NCBI GenBank assembly: GCA_900548215.1
Contig: URJI01000059.1
Span: forward strand, 1-17,631
Length of the DNA stretch: 17,631 nt
DNA from: an uncultured Coprococcus sp.
GTDB lineage: Bacteria; Bacillota; Clostridia; Lachnospirales; Lachnospiraceae
Direction: 5' to 3'
Within the stretch, counting starts at the first letter, position 1. Each line of letters starts with the position of its first letter. Shown piece after piece: positions 1-7,393 of the stretch. Both the position numbers and the translations under genes were made by a program. The notes under the pieces were generated by a model that was not told the origin of the DNA, did not search any database, and was given only the letters and a program-made list of their open reading frames with translations.

Positions 1-1
1 C

Positions 2-961
2 AGTTGTTACGCTTCGTTCAGCGATGAGTCGAGAGGGCGTGACAGAAAAGAATCACAGTGTGATCTGAGGACGGTATATCAGCGGGACCGTGACAGGATT
101 CTTCACTGCAAAGCGTTTAGAAGATTGAAACATAAGACACAGGTGTTTCTGTCGCCCGGAGACGATCACTACAGAACAAGACTTACACATACTCTTGAGG
201 TTTCTCAGATTGCCAGGACGATAGCAAGGTCGCTCAGGCTCAATGAAGATCTGACTGAGGCGATAGCACTGGGACATGATCTGGGACATACTCCGTTTGG
301 ACATGTGGGAGAGAGAACTTTGGCATCTTGTGCCGGGAACAATTTCAGTCACAATGTGCAGAGTGTAAGAGTGGTGGAGAAGCTTGAGAACAAAGGCGCA
401 GGTCTTAATCTTACGTGGGAGGTCAGGGATGGTATACTGAATCATAAGACATCCTGTATGCCGGCGACCCTTGAAGGCCAGTGCGTAAGGCTTGCGGATA
501 AGATTGCTTATGTGAACCATGATATAGATGATGCCATAAGAGGTAATATTTTGAGGGAGGACGATCTTCCTTCCAACATAACTGATATACTTGGAAAAGA
601 TACGAGGACGAGATTAAACTGTCTCATACATGATGTGATAAACAGCAGCCAGGATAGGGAAAAGGTTGATATGTCGCCTTACATCGGTGATGCTCTTGCG
701 AAGCTGAGAACTTATATGTTTAAGTATCTTTACACAAATCCAATTGCCAAATGTGAGGAGATCAAGGCGGACAAGATGCTCCGCATATTGTATGAGTATT
801 TCATTGAGGATGCCAGCAGGCTGACGAATGAATGCGTGGAGATGATATATATGGGCGAAGACCCAAAGACGGTGGTGTGTGACTATATAGCCGGAATGAC
901 GGACAATTATGCCATAGAGACATTTAAGAGCATATACATACCTAAGTCGTGGAAGGTGTAA
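2..961 (+). CDS. dgt: Deoxyguanosinetriphosphate triphosphohydrolase-like HD-domain protein, 5'-partial
   Basis: HD-superfamily dNTP triphosphohydrolase, which splits dNTPs to deoxynucleoside and triphosphate in the cytosol and so helps set dNTP pools. The open frame runs from the window edge (base 2) without a stop, so the true start is upstream. Codons before the TTG at 125 already encode conserved family sequence (YQRDRDRILHCKAFRRLKHK), so that TTG is not the start. Visible motifs: RTRLTHTLEV (first metal-ligand His), GHDLGHTPFGH (the HD pair) and ADKIAYVNHDIDDAI (distal Asp region). About 319 residues are present, close to the full length of the short Firmicute form (roughly 330-340 residues) and much shorter than E. 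coli Dgt. The stop lies 14 bases before the dnaG start, which suggests cotranscription with dnaG and rpoD. That neighbourhood fits a role in replication nucleotide supply. Family assignment is firm; substrate preference among dNTPs cannot be read from sequence. Confidence 0.93.
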   Translation, partial: SCYASFSDESRGRDRKESQCDLRTVYQRDRDRILHCKAFRRLKHKTQVFLSPGDDHYRTRLTHTLEVSQIARTIARSLRLNEDLTEAIALGHDLGHTPFGHVGERTLASCAGNNFSHNVQSVRVVEKLENKGAGLNLTWEVRDGILNHKTSCMPATLEGQCVRLADKIAYVNHDIDDAIRGNILREDDLPSNITDILGKDTRTRLNCLIHDVINSSQDREKVDMSPYIGDALAKLRTYMFKYLYTNPIAKCEEIKADKMLRILYEYFIEDASRLTNECVEMIYMGEDPKTVVCDYIAGMTDNYAIETFKSIYIPKSWKV

Positions 962-975
962 TAGGAGGAATAGCA

Positions 976-2817
976 TTGTATTATTCGGATGACGTGATAA
1001 ATGAGGTTTTGTCCCGGAATGATATAGTGGATGTGATAGGCAGCTATGCGAGTCTTAAAAAGAAAGGCAGCAATTATGAAGCCTGTTGCCCATTTCATCA
1101 CGAAAAAACTCCATCGTTTAAAGTTAATAGAGAAAAGCAGATGTACCATTGCTTTGGATGTGGTGTAGGTGGAAATGTATTTACATTTGTCATGGAATAC
1201 GAGAATCTGAATTTTCCAGAGGCAGTTGAGAGATTAGCTGACAGAGCCGGAATACAGCTCCCGGAAAAATCCATGAGCGCACAGGAACGCTCCAGAGAAC
1301 AGTACAAGATCAATCTGAAAGAGATGAACAAGACTGCTGCAGCGTATTTCCATTATATATTGAAGCACAGCCAACATGGAGAGAAGGCGTATGAATATTT
1401 CAGGGATGTAAGAGGTCTCTCGGACGAGACTATCAACAGATTTGGCCTTGGATATGCAGATATATACAGAGATGACCTATACAGATATCTGAAGAGCAAG
1501 GGATATACAGATGATCAGCTCAAGTCCTCAGGACTGGTACAGATAACCGAGAGGGAAGGTGGAGTGGACAAGTTCTGGAATAGAGTCATGATACCTATAC
1601 TTGATATAAATGGGAAAGTCATAGCGTTTGGTGGACGAGTGCTGGGCGATGGCAAACCCAAATATATCAATACAAGTGATACAGCGGTGTTCGACAAGAG
1701 TCATACGCTGTTTGCCATGAATATAGCGAGACGCAGCAGAAGAAAAGGTTTTATATGCTGCGAGGGATATATGGATGTCATATCCATGCATCAGGCGGGG
1801 TTTGATAATGCGGTGGCGTCACTTGGAACGGCATTTACTTTTGGACATGCCAATATATTAAAGAGATATACAAATGAAGTATATCTGGCATACGACAGCG
1901 ACGGTGCAGGCGTTGAAGCCACAAAAAAAGTTATAGCTATACTGCGTGAGATGAACATGCAGGCCAGAGTTATCAATATGAGACCGTATAAGGATCCTGA
2001 TGAGTTTATTCGTAATCTTGGAAGCGAGGCTTTTGAGGAACGGATAAAGAATGCTGAGAGTGGAATGATGTTTCTGGCAAGGATATGCTATGAACAGTAT
2101 GACCAGAGTGATCCTGGAGAGAAGACAAAGTTCCAGAATCATATGGCAAGGGAATTGTCTTATATAGAGGATCCTCTTGAGAGGAACAATTATATTGAGG
2201 CTGTTGCATATAAATATGATATTGATCGGGATGCCCTTGCTGTCAGAGTTCATGATTATGGAGTGTCTGGAGCCCCGAAGCCGGATATAGTCCAACGTGA
2301 GGAAAGACGCATGGAGGAACAGCGGTTAAATGAAGGATTGGATACTGGATTTTTGGAGTACGACAGCAGTCAGTATAACGGAAATCCTGAAGCGGGGAAA
2401 ACGTCTTCAAATGGTGGAAAGACTGCAAGGCTGCTCCTTACATGGCTTGTGAACGAGCCGGCTTTGTTTGCAAGGCTGGACGGAATTGTTGACGAGAATG
2501 ATTTTGAGCAGGGGGTGTTCAGAACCGTGGCTGAGAGACTTTTTACTCAGTACAGGAAAGAACATAAGGTTATTCCCGCTGTGATTGTTAATACGTTCCA
2601 GGATCTTGAAGAACAGCGGCTTGTGGCAGGAATGCTGCAGACAGACCTGGCGGTTGATATGTCGGAAGAAGAGGTGAACAGCGCCATAACCGATGTCGTG
2701 CGCAAGGTCAAGCTGTCCAGTATAAAGAAGCAGATAGAGACTGAGACTGATATACAGAGGGTACAGCAGCTCATAAAAGACAGGAAGAAAATAGAAAAAT
2801 TTAAAGTTGTGTTATAA
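976..2817 (+). CDS. dnaG: DNA primase DnaG
   Basis: Primase that lays RNA primers for the replication fork and works with the DnaB-type helicase. I place the start at TTG 976, giving 613 residues: AGGAGG at 963-968 sits 7 bases upstream, and the protein then begins MYYSDDVINEVLSRNDIVDVI as in other primases. An in-frame GTG at 949 would overlap dgt and has no ribosome site. Domains: N-terminal CHC2 zinc finger (C38, H41, C59, C62 within CCPFHHEKTPSF and YHCFGCG); RNA polymerase core with Toprim motif CEGYMDV (E263) and the metal-binding YLAYDSDGAG (D307, D309), followed by YKDPDEF; C-terminal helicase-binding region from about residue 480. Length is normal for Firmicutes. It sits between dgt and rpoD, the classic macromolecular-synthesis arrangement of primase next to the major sigma factor. 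Confidence 0.97.
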   Translation: MYYSDDVINEVLSRNDIVDVIGSYASLKKKGSNYEACCPFHHEKTPSFKVNREKQMYHCFGCGVGGNVFTFVMEYENLNFPEAVERLADRAGIQLPEKSMSAQERSREQYKINLKEMNKTAAAYFHYILKHSQHGEKAYEYFRDVRGLSDETINRFGLGYADIYRDDLYRYLKSKGYTDDQLKSSGLVQITEREGGVDKFWNRVMIPILDINGKVIAFGGRVLGDGKPKYINTSDTAVFDKSHTLFAMNIARRSRRKGFICCEGYMDVISMHQAGFDNAVASLGTAFTFGHANILKRYTNEVYLAYDSDGAGVEATKKVIAILREMNMQARVINMRPYKDPDEFIRNLGSEAFEERIKNAESGMMFLARICYEQYDQSDPGEKTKFQNHMARELSYIEDPLERNNYIEAVAYKYDIDRDALAVRVHDYGVSGAPKPDIVQREERRMEEQRLNEGLDTGFLEYDSSQYNGNPEAGKTSSNGGKTARLLLTWLVNEPALFARLDGIVDENDFEQGVFRTVAERLFTQYRKEHKVIPAVIVNTFQDLEEQRLVAGMLQTDLAVDMSEEEVNSAITDVVRKVKLSSIKKQIETETDIQRVQQLIKDRKKIEKFKVVL

Positions 2818-2834
2818 AGGACACATATATATTT

Positions 2835-2840
2835 TATAAT
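2835..2840 (+). promoter_or_regulatory. Possible internal promoter -10 ahead of rpoD
   Basis: A perfect TATAAT lies in the 40-base dnaG-rpoD gap. The hexamer 17 bases upstream (2812-2817, TTATAA) is a poor -35, so this is a weak candidate. Internal promoters between primase and sigma genes are known in this operon type, which is why it is listed. It would let rpoD be expressed independently of dnaG. Confidence 0.3.
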
Positions 2841-2860
2841 ACATTTCATGGAGGAAAATG

Positions 2861-4048
2861 ATGAGTACAATTGATACTAATATTTCAAACGATGACAGGA
2901 ATATGATCAAAGTGAGTGAGGATGAAGCGGTTAATGCAAAGTTTAATGCTAAACTTCAGGATCTTTTGGAGATTGCGCATGGCAAGAAAAATGTAATAGA
3001 GGATACAGAGCTTATAAAACATTTCAATGATCTGAAAGAAGTATCGCTTGATCTTGATACCATGCAGAAAATCTTCACTTTCCTTGAGAAGAATGGAGTG
3101 GATATTCTTCAGATCACCGAGGATGAGGAAGAAGAGCCGGTTCTCGATGAGGATGCTATATCTGACGGGGAGGATGTCGAGAAAATAGATTTCACTGATA
3201 CAGGAGATATCTCAAGTACAACGCAGGATCCTGTCAAGATGTACCTCAAGGATATAGGAAAGGTTCCTCTTCTGAGCGCTGAGGAGGAGATCGAGCTTGC
3301 AAAGAGAATGGAAGCCGGAGATGAGATGGCGAAGAAGAAACTTGCAGAGTCAAACCTCAGACTTGTTGTCAGCATCGCAAAGCGTTATGTCGGAAGAGGT
3401 ATGCTGTTTCTTGACCTGATCCAGGAGGGAAATCTCGGACTTCTCAAAGCTGTAGAAAAGTTTGATTACAGAAAGGGTTACAAGTTCTCAACATACGCTA
3501 CATGGTGGATCAGACAGGCCATCACCAGAGCAATTGCAGATCAGGCGAGAACTATACGTATACCTGTGCATATGGTTGAGACCATCAATAAGGTCACAAG
3601 AGTCAGCCGTGAACTTCTTCAGAAGCTTGGACGTGAGCCACTCCCTGAAGAGGTAGGTGAGGTTATGGGACTTCCTAAGGAGAGAGTTCAGGAAATCATG
3701 AAGATTGCCCAGGAGCCTGTATCGCTTGAGACTCCTATCGGTGAGGAGGAGGATAGCCATCTTGGAGATTTCATTCAGGACGAGAGTATTCCTACGCCTG
3801 TTGAAGCTACAAATCAGACTCTTCTCCATGAGCAGCTAGATGAGGTAGTGAGTACACTTACAGAGAGAGAGCAGAGAGTCATAAAGCTCAGATTTGGATG
3901 GGATGATGGAAGACCAAGGACACTTGAGGAAGTTGGAAAAGAGTTCAATGTAACAAGAGAGAGAATCCGTCAGATCGAGGCAAAGGCGCTCAGAAAACTC
4001 AGGCATCCTAACAGAAGCAGAAAGCTCAAGGATTTCCTGTACAACTAA
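2861..4048 (+). CDS. rpoD: RNA polymerase primary sigma factor (sigma-70/SigA)
   Basis: Housekeeping sigma factor that directs RNA polymerase to -35/-10 promoters. Two tandem ATGs (2858 and 2861) follow GGAGG at 2850-2854; the second gives the better 6-base spacing, so I use 2861 (395 residues), but 2858 cannot be excluded. Order of regions (numbered from 2858): region 1.1-like N-terminus at about 30-85, a short acidic linker about 88-118, region 1.2 from DPVKMYLKDIG (124-134), region 2 with NLRLVVSIAKRYVGRG, LDLIQEGNLGLLKAVEKFD and YKFSTYATWWIRQAI (-10 recognition and melting), region 3 about 237-315, region 4 with LTEREQRVIKLRFG and the helix-turn-helix VTRERIRQIEAKALRKLR (-35 recognition). 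As in other Firmicutes there is no long non-conserved insert between 1.2 and 2. The promoters I identify elsewhere in the window match its expected consensus. Confidence 0.98.
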   Translation: MSTIDTNISNDDRNMIKVSEDEAVNAKFNAKLQDLLEIAHGKKNVIEDTELIKHFNDLKEVSLDLDTMQKIFTFLEKNGVDILQITEDEEEEPVLDEDAISDGEDVEKIDFTDTGDISSTTQDPVKMYLKDIGKVPLLSAEEEIELAKRMEAGDEMAKKKLAESNLRLVVSIAKRYVGRGMLFLDLIQEGNLGLLKAVEKFDYRKGYKFSTYATWWIRQAITRAIADQARTIRIPVHMVETINKVTRVSRELLQKLGREPLPEEVGEVMGLPKERVQEIMKIAQEPVSLETPIGEEEDSHLGDFIQDESIPTPVEATNQTLLHEQLDEVVSTLTEREQRVIKLRFGWDDGRPRTLEEVGKEFNVTRERIRQIEAKALRKLRHPNRSRKLKDFLYN

Positions 4049-4078
4049 TCAGAACGTGAAAAATACAGATAAGAGAGA

Positions 4079-4096
4079 ATGTCAAAAGATATATGA
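4079..4096 (+). other. Five-codon upstream ORF overlapping the trmK start
   Basis: ATG at 4079 opens a frame encoding MSKDI and stops at TGA 4094-4096, which overlaps the trmK ATG (4093-4095) in an ATGA arrangement. A weak purine-rich stretch (AAGAGAGA, about 4071-4078) precedes it. trmK itself lacks a well-spaced Shine-Dalgarno, so ribosomes ending this minigene could restart on trmK. Coupling is inference; the frame and overlap are seen directly. Confidence 0.3.
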
Positions 4097-4815
4097 AAGA
4101 TATAGAATTATCACTCAGAATGAAGACTGTTGCAGATATGGTAAGTCCCGGCAGCCGCGTATGTGATATAGGCTGTGATCATGCATTTGTGTCTATATAT
4201 CTTGTGGCAAATGGTATATCGGACCGGGTCATAGCATCGGATGTTAGAACCGGTCCTTGTGCTATAGCCAGAGAGAATATTGACAAGTGGGGATATGAGG
4301 ACAATATAGATCTGAGACTTGGAGATGGGCTTTCCACGGTGGGATCCGGTGAGGTGGACAGCATCATTATTGCAGGTATGGGCGGTATGCTCATGACTGA
4401 TATTCTGGACGCTGGAATGAATGTGGTGGAACAGGCAAAACAGATAGTCCTTCAGCCACAGTCGGAGATAGAACATATCAGGAGATATGTGTATGGTCAT
4501 GGCTGGACCATAGTTGATGAACGCATGCTGGTTGATGCCGGCAAATACTATGTTGTAATGAATATAGATGTGACACGGGCAGAATTTGATGATTGGTGTA
4601 ATAAGTCTGAGCTCTCGGACATATATTACAAATATGGTTATGTGCTTATGAACAGACGCGACAAAGTGCTCGGCGAATATCTTACTGAAAAAAAGAAAGC
4701 GCTTAAAGCGATAGTATCGGGACTTTATAAAAGTGATACGGAGAATGCTGCAAGACGTGCAACAGAGCTGGAATACGAGCTTGAGTGTATAGATAAAGCG
4801 CTGGAATATATATGA
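4093..4815 (+). CDS. trmK: tRNA (adenine-22-N1)-methyltransferase TrmK
   Basis: SAM-dependent methyltransferase that forms m1A at position 22 of the tRNA D-arm. The 240-residue protein starts directly with the family pattern LSxRMKTVADMV. Rossmann-fold motif I is DIGCDHA (residues 25-31), followed by the acidic end of strand 2 (IASDVRTGP) and RLGDGL. The family hallmark IIAGMGGMLM (92-101) and LQPQSE come next. The C-terminal portion, from about residue 165, is charged and probably helical, like the coiled-coil domain of Bacillus subtilis TrmK. It lies 44 bases after rpoD, the position this gene normally holds in Firmicutes. The usual downstream Nif3-family gene is replaced here by a nucleoside kinase. 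No strong ribosome site is seen; translation may be coupled to a five-codon ORF. Confidence 0.93.
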   Translation: MKDIELSLRMKTVADMVSPGSRVCDIGCDHAFVSIYLVANGISDRVIASDVRTGPCAIARENIDKWGYEDNIDLRLGDGLSTVGSGEVDSIIIAGMGGMLMTDILDAGMNVVEQAKQIVLQPQSEIEHIRRYVYGHGWTIVDERMLVDAGKYYVVMNIDVTRAEFDDWCNKSELSDIYYKYGYVLMNRRDKVLGEYLTEKKKALKAIVSGLYKSDTENAARRATELEYELECIDKALEYI

Positions 4816-4833
4816 TGATTGGGAGTTGTGTGT

Positions 4834-5871
4834 ATGGAAGATCTGAATCAGAATCTGAAGAATGCGTCAGATGCCGGGAGAAGCGTTGACTCGCTGAAAC
4901 TGCTGGCAAAGGAGTGGGCCAGAAAAGTTGGAGTTGACTCGGTTGACAAACTGAATGCTATAGCATCTTCAGATAACAGCATAGAGCTTATACTTGTTTG
5001 CGAGGCGATGCAGAGTAACTGTATATATGAAATAGCAAAAAAAATTGCAGGACAGGGAAAGAAGATCATTCTGATATCCGGACCAAGTTCGGCGGGCAAG
5101 ACGACTTTTTCACATAGACTCAGCATACAGCTCAGGTCTTTGGGGCTTGTACCCCATGCCATAGCAGCGGACAATTACTTTGTAAACCGAAAGGACAATC
5201 CAAAGGATGAGAATGGCAATTATGATTTTGAATGTCTGGAGGCCATGGACATTGAAAAGCTTAACAGAGATATGACGGCACTTCTCTCAGGAGAGCGGAT
5301 AGAGATCCCTGCGTTCAATTTCAAGATTGGAGAGAGGGAATATCATGGAGATTTTCTGCAGATAGATGACAGTGATGTTATTATAATGGAGGGAATACAT
5401 TCATTGAATCCGCAAATGACATATATGCTGGATGATTCCGACAAGTACAAGATATATATAAGCCCACTCAATCAGCTGTATATAAATAAAGCAGGACAGG
5501 ATCCTGTAAAAGTGTCTACCATTGACAGCAGACTGCTGAGACGTATGATCAGAGACTACAGGACACGTGGAAGTGATGTTGAGAGAACCATTTCAATGTG
5601 GAAGTCTGTGAGGGCTGGTGAGGAGAAATATATTTTCCCATATGAGAAAGAGGCGGATGTCATGTTTAATTCTGGACTTTTATATGAGTATACGGCTATA
5701 AGAAGTGCTGCAAGTCCTCTGCTTGCAGCTGTGCCGGAAAAATCAGAATACTATGATGAGGCAAGGCGCCTTCTTGACTTTATGAATATGTTCTGCGACA
5801 TCGATACCAGTTATATACCACTAAACTCAATCATAAGAGAGTTTATAGGCGGGGGATGTTTTAGAATATGA
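4834..5871 (+). CDS. Uridine kinase-like nucleoside kinase, short form lacking the TGS/ThrRS-like N-terminus
   Basis: P-loop kinase of the phosphoribulokinase/uridine kinase class, expected to phosphorylate a nucleoside (uridine or cytidine most likely) with ATP or GTP. The start is placed at ATG 4834 (345 residues) because GGGAG at 4821-4825 gives 8-base spacing; TTG 4819 and GTG 4828 are less likely. Walker A is GPSSAGKT (83-90). Then come AADNYFVNRKDNPKDENGNYD, EGIHSLNP, TIDSRLLRRMIRDYRTRG, EKYIFPYEKEADVMFNSGLLYE and the terminal REFIGGG, all hallmarks of the long clostridial nucleoside kinase family. Those relatives are about 550 residues with an N-terminal TGS and threonyl-tRNA-synthetase-like part. 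Here only about 75 residues precede the P-loop. The gene follows trmK after 18 bases and is the last of the operon before a strong terminator. Kinase class is firm; substrate is not. Confidence 0.85.
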   Translation: MEDLNQNLKNASDAGRSVDSLKLLAKEWARKVGVDSVDKLNAIASSDNSIELILVCEAMQSNCIYEIAKKIAGQGKKIILISGPSSAGKTTFSHRLSIQLRSLGLVPHAIAADNYFVNRKDNPKDENGNYDFECLEAMDIEKLNRDMTALLSGERIEIPAFNFKIGEREYHGDFLQIDDSDVIIMEGIHSLNPQMTYMLDDSDKYKIYISPLNQLYINKAGQDPVKVSTIDSRLLRRMIRDYRTRGSDVERTISMWKSVRAGEEKYIFPYEKEADVMFNSGLLYEYTAIRSAASPLLAAVPEKSEYYDEARRLLDFMNMFCDIDTSYIPLNSIIREFIGGGCFRI

Positions 5872-5937
5872 CATAAGACCTGTGAGCGTTATGCTTGAAA
5901 ATTTTATGATATAAATAAATATGTTGTTTACATATGT

Positions 5938-5978
5938 AAAAGGCTGAATGGATATATGTATATCTGTTCAGCCTTTTT
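5938..5978 (+). terminator. Bidirectional intrinsic terminator between the kinase gene and rnpB
   Basis: AAAAGGCTGAA (5938-5948) pairs perfectly with TTCAGCCTTTT (5967-5977), and the loop contains a further short GATATA/TATATC pairing. The plus strand ends in TTTTT; the minus strand ends TTTTACAT. It therefore serves the dgt-dnaG-rpoD-trmK-kinase run and the convergent rnpB gene. Confidence 0.9.
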
Positions 5979-6000
5979 GCAGTGTTTTATGTTTGTTGTT

Positions 6001-6357
6001 GAGTCAGACTGTAAGCCGGGTTATGTCGAGAGTGATCATCTATCTAGGATCTATGTTGCCATAGATCTCAAGCAACCTACCTGGAATGCAGCGGGCAACT
6101 GTATCATTCCATGAGTTTTCCGGAGAAAACCCGCATTTGGTCTTGCTTCGGATGGGGTTTACAGAGCCTGCCATGTTACCATGACAGCGGTGAGCTCTTA
6201 CCTCGCCTTTCCACCCTTACCATACGAATATGGCGGTTTATTTCTGTTGCACTGGCCTGGGAGTCGCCTCCACCGGACGTTATCCGGCATCCTGCCCTGT
6301 GAAGCCCGGACTTTCCTCACCTGCAAATAATGCAGCCGCGATCACTTATCTGACTCA
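6001..6357 (-). ncRNA. rnpB: RNase P RNA (catalytic subunit of ribonuclease P, type A-like)
   Basis: Catalytic RNA that removes 5' leaders from precursor tRNAs with the RnpA protein. On the minus strand the 5' part contains GTGAGGAAAGTCCGGGCTTC, the universal conserved block, followed further on by GGGTGGAAAGGCGAGGTAAG, GAGCTCACCGC and, near the 3' end, AACCCGGCTTACAGTCTGA. The two ends close the P1 helix: 6000-6008 (TGAGTCAGA) pairs with 6349-6357. Length is about 356 nucleotides, normal for bacterial RNase P RNA. The layout looks like the common A type, but I have not folded it. A promoter lies at 6364-6392 and the terminator at 5938-5978. Exact ends are good to within a few bases. Confidence 0.97.
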
Positions 6358-6363
6358 TATATT

Positions 6364-6392
6364 TTTATATCAAATAAGGCAAAAAAAGTAAA
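6364..6392 (-). promoter_or_regulatory. Promoter of rnpB
   Basis: Read on the minus strand: -35 TTTACT (6392-6387), 17-base spacer, -10 TATAAA (6369-6364). The predicted start falls at about 6357, exactly where the P1 helix of RNase P RNA begins, which supports both calls. Confidence 0.75.
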
Positions 6393-6429
6393 GAAGTAAT
6401 TATAATTATGCGATAAAAACACATACTAG

Positions 6430-6480
6430 ACTGTGTTAATATAAAACATATATGTAGTTTTTAATACTACTTAACACAGT
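6430..6480. repeat. Perfect 10-bp inverted repeat with an inner stem, upstream of a promoter
   Basis: ACTGTGTTAA (6430-6439) and TTAACACAGT (6471-6480) are perfectly inverted. Directly inside the right arm, GTAGT (6454-6458) pairs with ACTAC (6466-6470), so the right side is one continuous 15-base arm while the left side carries a 14-base bulge (6440-6453). It ends 9 bases before the -35 box at 6490, so it is not transcribed from that promoter. It could be an operator or activator site. No T-run follows on the plus strand, which argues against a plus-strand terminator. Confidence 0.6.
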
Positions 6481-6489
6481 TAAGAATGC

Positions 6490-6518
6490 TTGATGCCGGC
6501 GTTACTTCGTGATATAAT
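6490..6518 (+). promoter_or_regulatory. Sigma-A promoter for the C39-like peptidase/nitroreductase unit
   Basis: TTGATG (6490-6495), 17-base spacer, TATAAT (6513-6518); start predicted near 6525, leaving a 5' leader of about 125 bases before the ATG at 6649. An inverted repeat lies immediately upstream (6430-6480). The rest of the 6358-6648 gap shows no gene that I can support. Confidence 0.75.
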
Positions 6519-6648
6519 AAATCGTACCAGAGAAAGTACTGTATTGTTTAGATGATCATATTTATACATGTTGTGTGTGGCATTATTATTTTGCAGTGGT
6601 ATGTAAATATGGCAGGAATGTTGGCGCTGTGCGCTGGAAAGGATAGAC

Positions 6649-7362
6649 ATGGATAACATATATTTGACTAACAGAGATTATGTGAAGATAAAGAATATGA
6701 ATCTTGTGAGTTATGGCGGCAACCAGAACTGGTCAAAGTCCAGAAAGATGCAGAAGGTTGGATGTGGAGTTATTGCTATGGCGGATCTTTGTATATACCT
6801 TGCGGAACAGAATCCGAATATGATGACAGATGCAATAAGAAAGATCAACAAACCGAAAGGGCTGTACAACAAGAATGATTATCTGGAGTTTGTGAGATTT
6901 TTTTATGTGCATTATGTGATACTGCTCATGCATAAAGGTATGCTGGGGATAGCTATGAAGCATACGATGAACAGATATTTCATGTTGAATGACATCGGAC
7001 TTAAGGCGAAGTGGAAGATGTTCCAGTCGGATGAGGCCATGATGAAGGATATAAGACATCTCATAAGAAAGAATAAGCCTGTTATCCTTGCTATAGGACA
7101 GAACAGATATAACCCGTTTGGCAATAAGGGTATCAGATTCTACGTTGAGAAGGATGGTGCGATGAAGGAGTCCCACAGGGGGGAAGTTCATTCCCATTAT
7201 GTTACTGTCACAGGTGTAGAGACAGTAAAAGGCAAAGAATATTTAGTTGTATCTTCGTGGGGAAAGAAGTATTATATAAATTATAAGGAGTACAGGGACT
7301 ACGTGAATAACGTGGGTGACAAGATCACAAGCGGAATATTGTATATTCATGGCCTGCTCTGA
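6649..7362 (+). CDS. Putative cytosolic papain-fold (peptidase C39-like) protein
   Basis: I do not recognise a named family member. The 237-residue protein has the layout of a C39-like cysteine peptidase: Q26 (possible oxyanion-hole Gln) ahead of VGCGVIAMADL with candidate nucleophile C39, then HYVTVTGV with candidate H183, then LVVSSWGKKYYI. The last motif resembles the papain NSWG box, but the expected Asn is Ser202. No signal peptide, membrane span or ATPase domain is visible, so it is not a bacteriocin exporter and should be cytosolic unless leaderless export occurs. The chain is rich in Lys, Met and Tyr. The start is supported by GGAAAGGA at 6636-6643. A nitroreductase gene follows after 31 bases, probably in the same transcript. 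Peptidase activity is inference from three short motifs; it could be an inactive or transferase relative. Confidence 0.6.
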   Translation: MDNIYLTNRDYVKIKNMNLVSYGGNQNWSKSRKMQKVGCGVIAMADLCIYLAEQNPNMMTDAIRKINKPKGLYNKNDYLEFVRFFYVHYVILLMHKGMLGIAMKHTMNRYFMLNDIGLKAKWKMFQSDEAMMKDIRHLIRKNKPVILAIGQNRYNPFGNKGIRFYVEKDGAMKESHRGEVHSHYVTVTGVETVKGKEYLVVSSWGKKYYINYKEYRDYVNNVGDKITSGILYIHGLL

Positions 7363-7393
7363 TAGGGATAAGCACATAAGGAGGACAAATGCT

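Noticed and set aside
53..520. Minus-strand 155-codon frame opposite dgt, and similar antisense frames opposite the other genes
   Set aside because: Antisense shadows of strongly conserved genes, without ribosome sites or protein-like composition.
949..975. dnaG start at GTG 949
   Set aside because: It overlaps dgt without a ribosome site; TTG 976 is preceded by AGGAGG and gives the conserved primase N-terminus.
5927..5940. Perfect 14-base palindrome TTTACATATGTAAA before the terminator
   Set aside because: AT-rich, between convergent genes and away from any promoter; most likely part of the terminator surroundings.
6111..6302. A 63-codon plus-strand frame within the rnpB region
   Set aside because: It lies wholly inside the RNase P RNA gene on the other strand, has no ribosome-binding site and no recognisable protein sequence.
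6609..6656. 15-codon leader peptide frame overlapping the start of the C39-like gene
   Set aside because: The frame exists (MAGMLALCAGKDRHG) but has no Shine-Dalgarno and no regulatory codon run or attenuator hairpin, so it is probably chance.
7316..7393. Longer nitroreductase start at GTG 7316
   Set aside because: It would overlap the preceding gene by 47 bases, has no ribosome site and adds no conserved sequence, whereas ATG 7394 has AAGGAGG 9 bases upstream.
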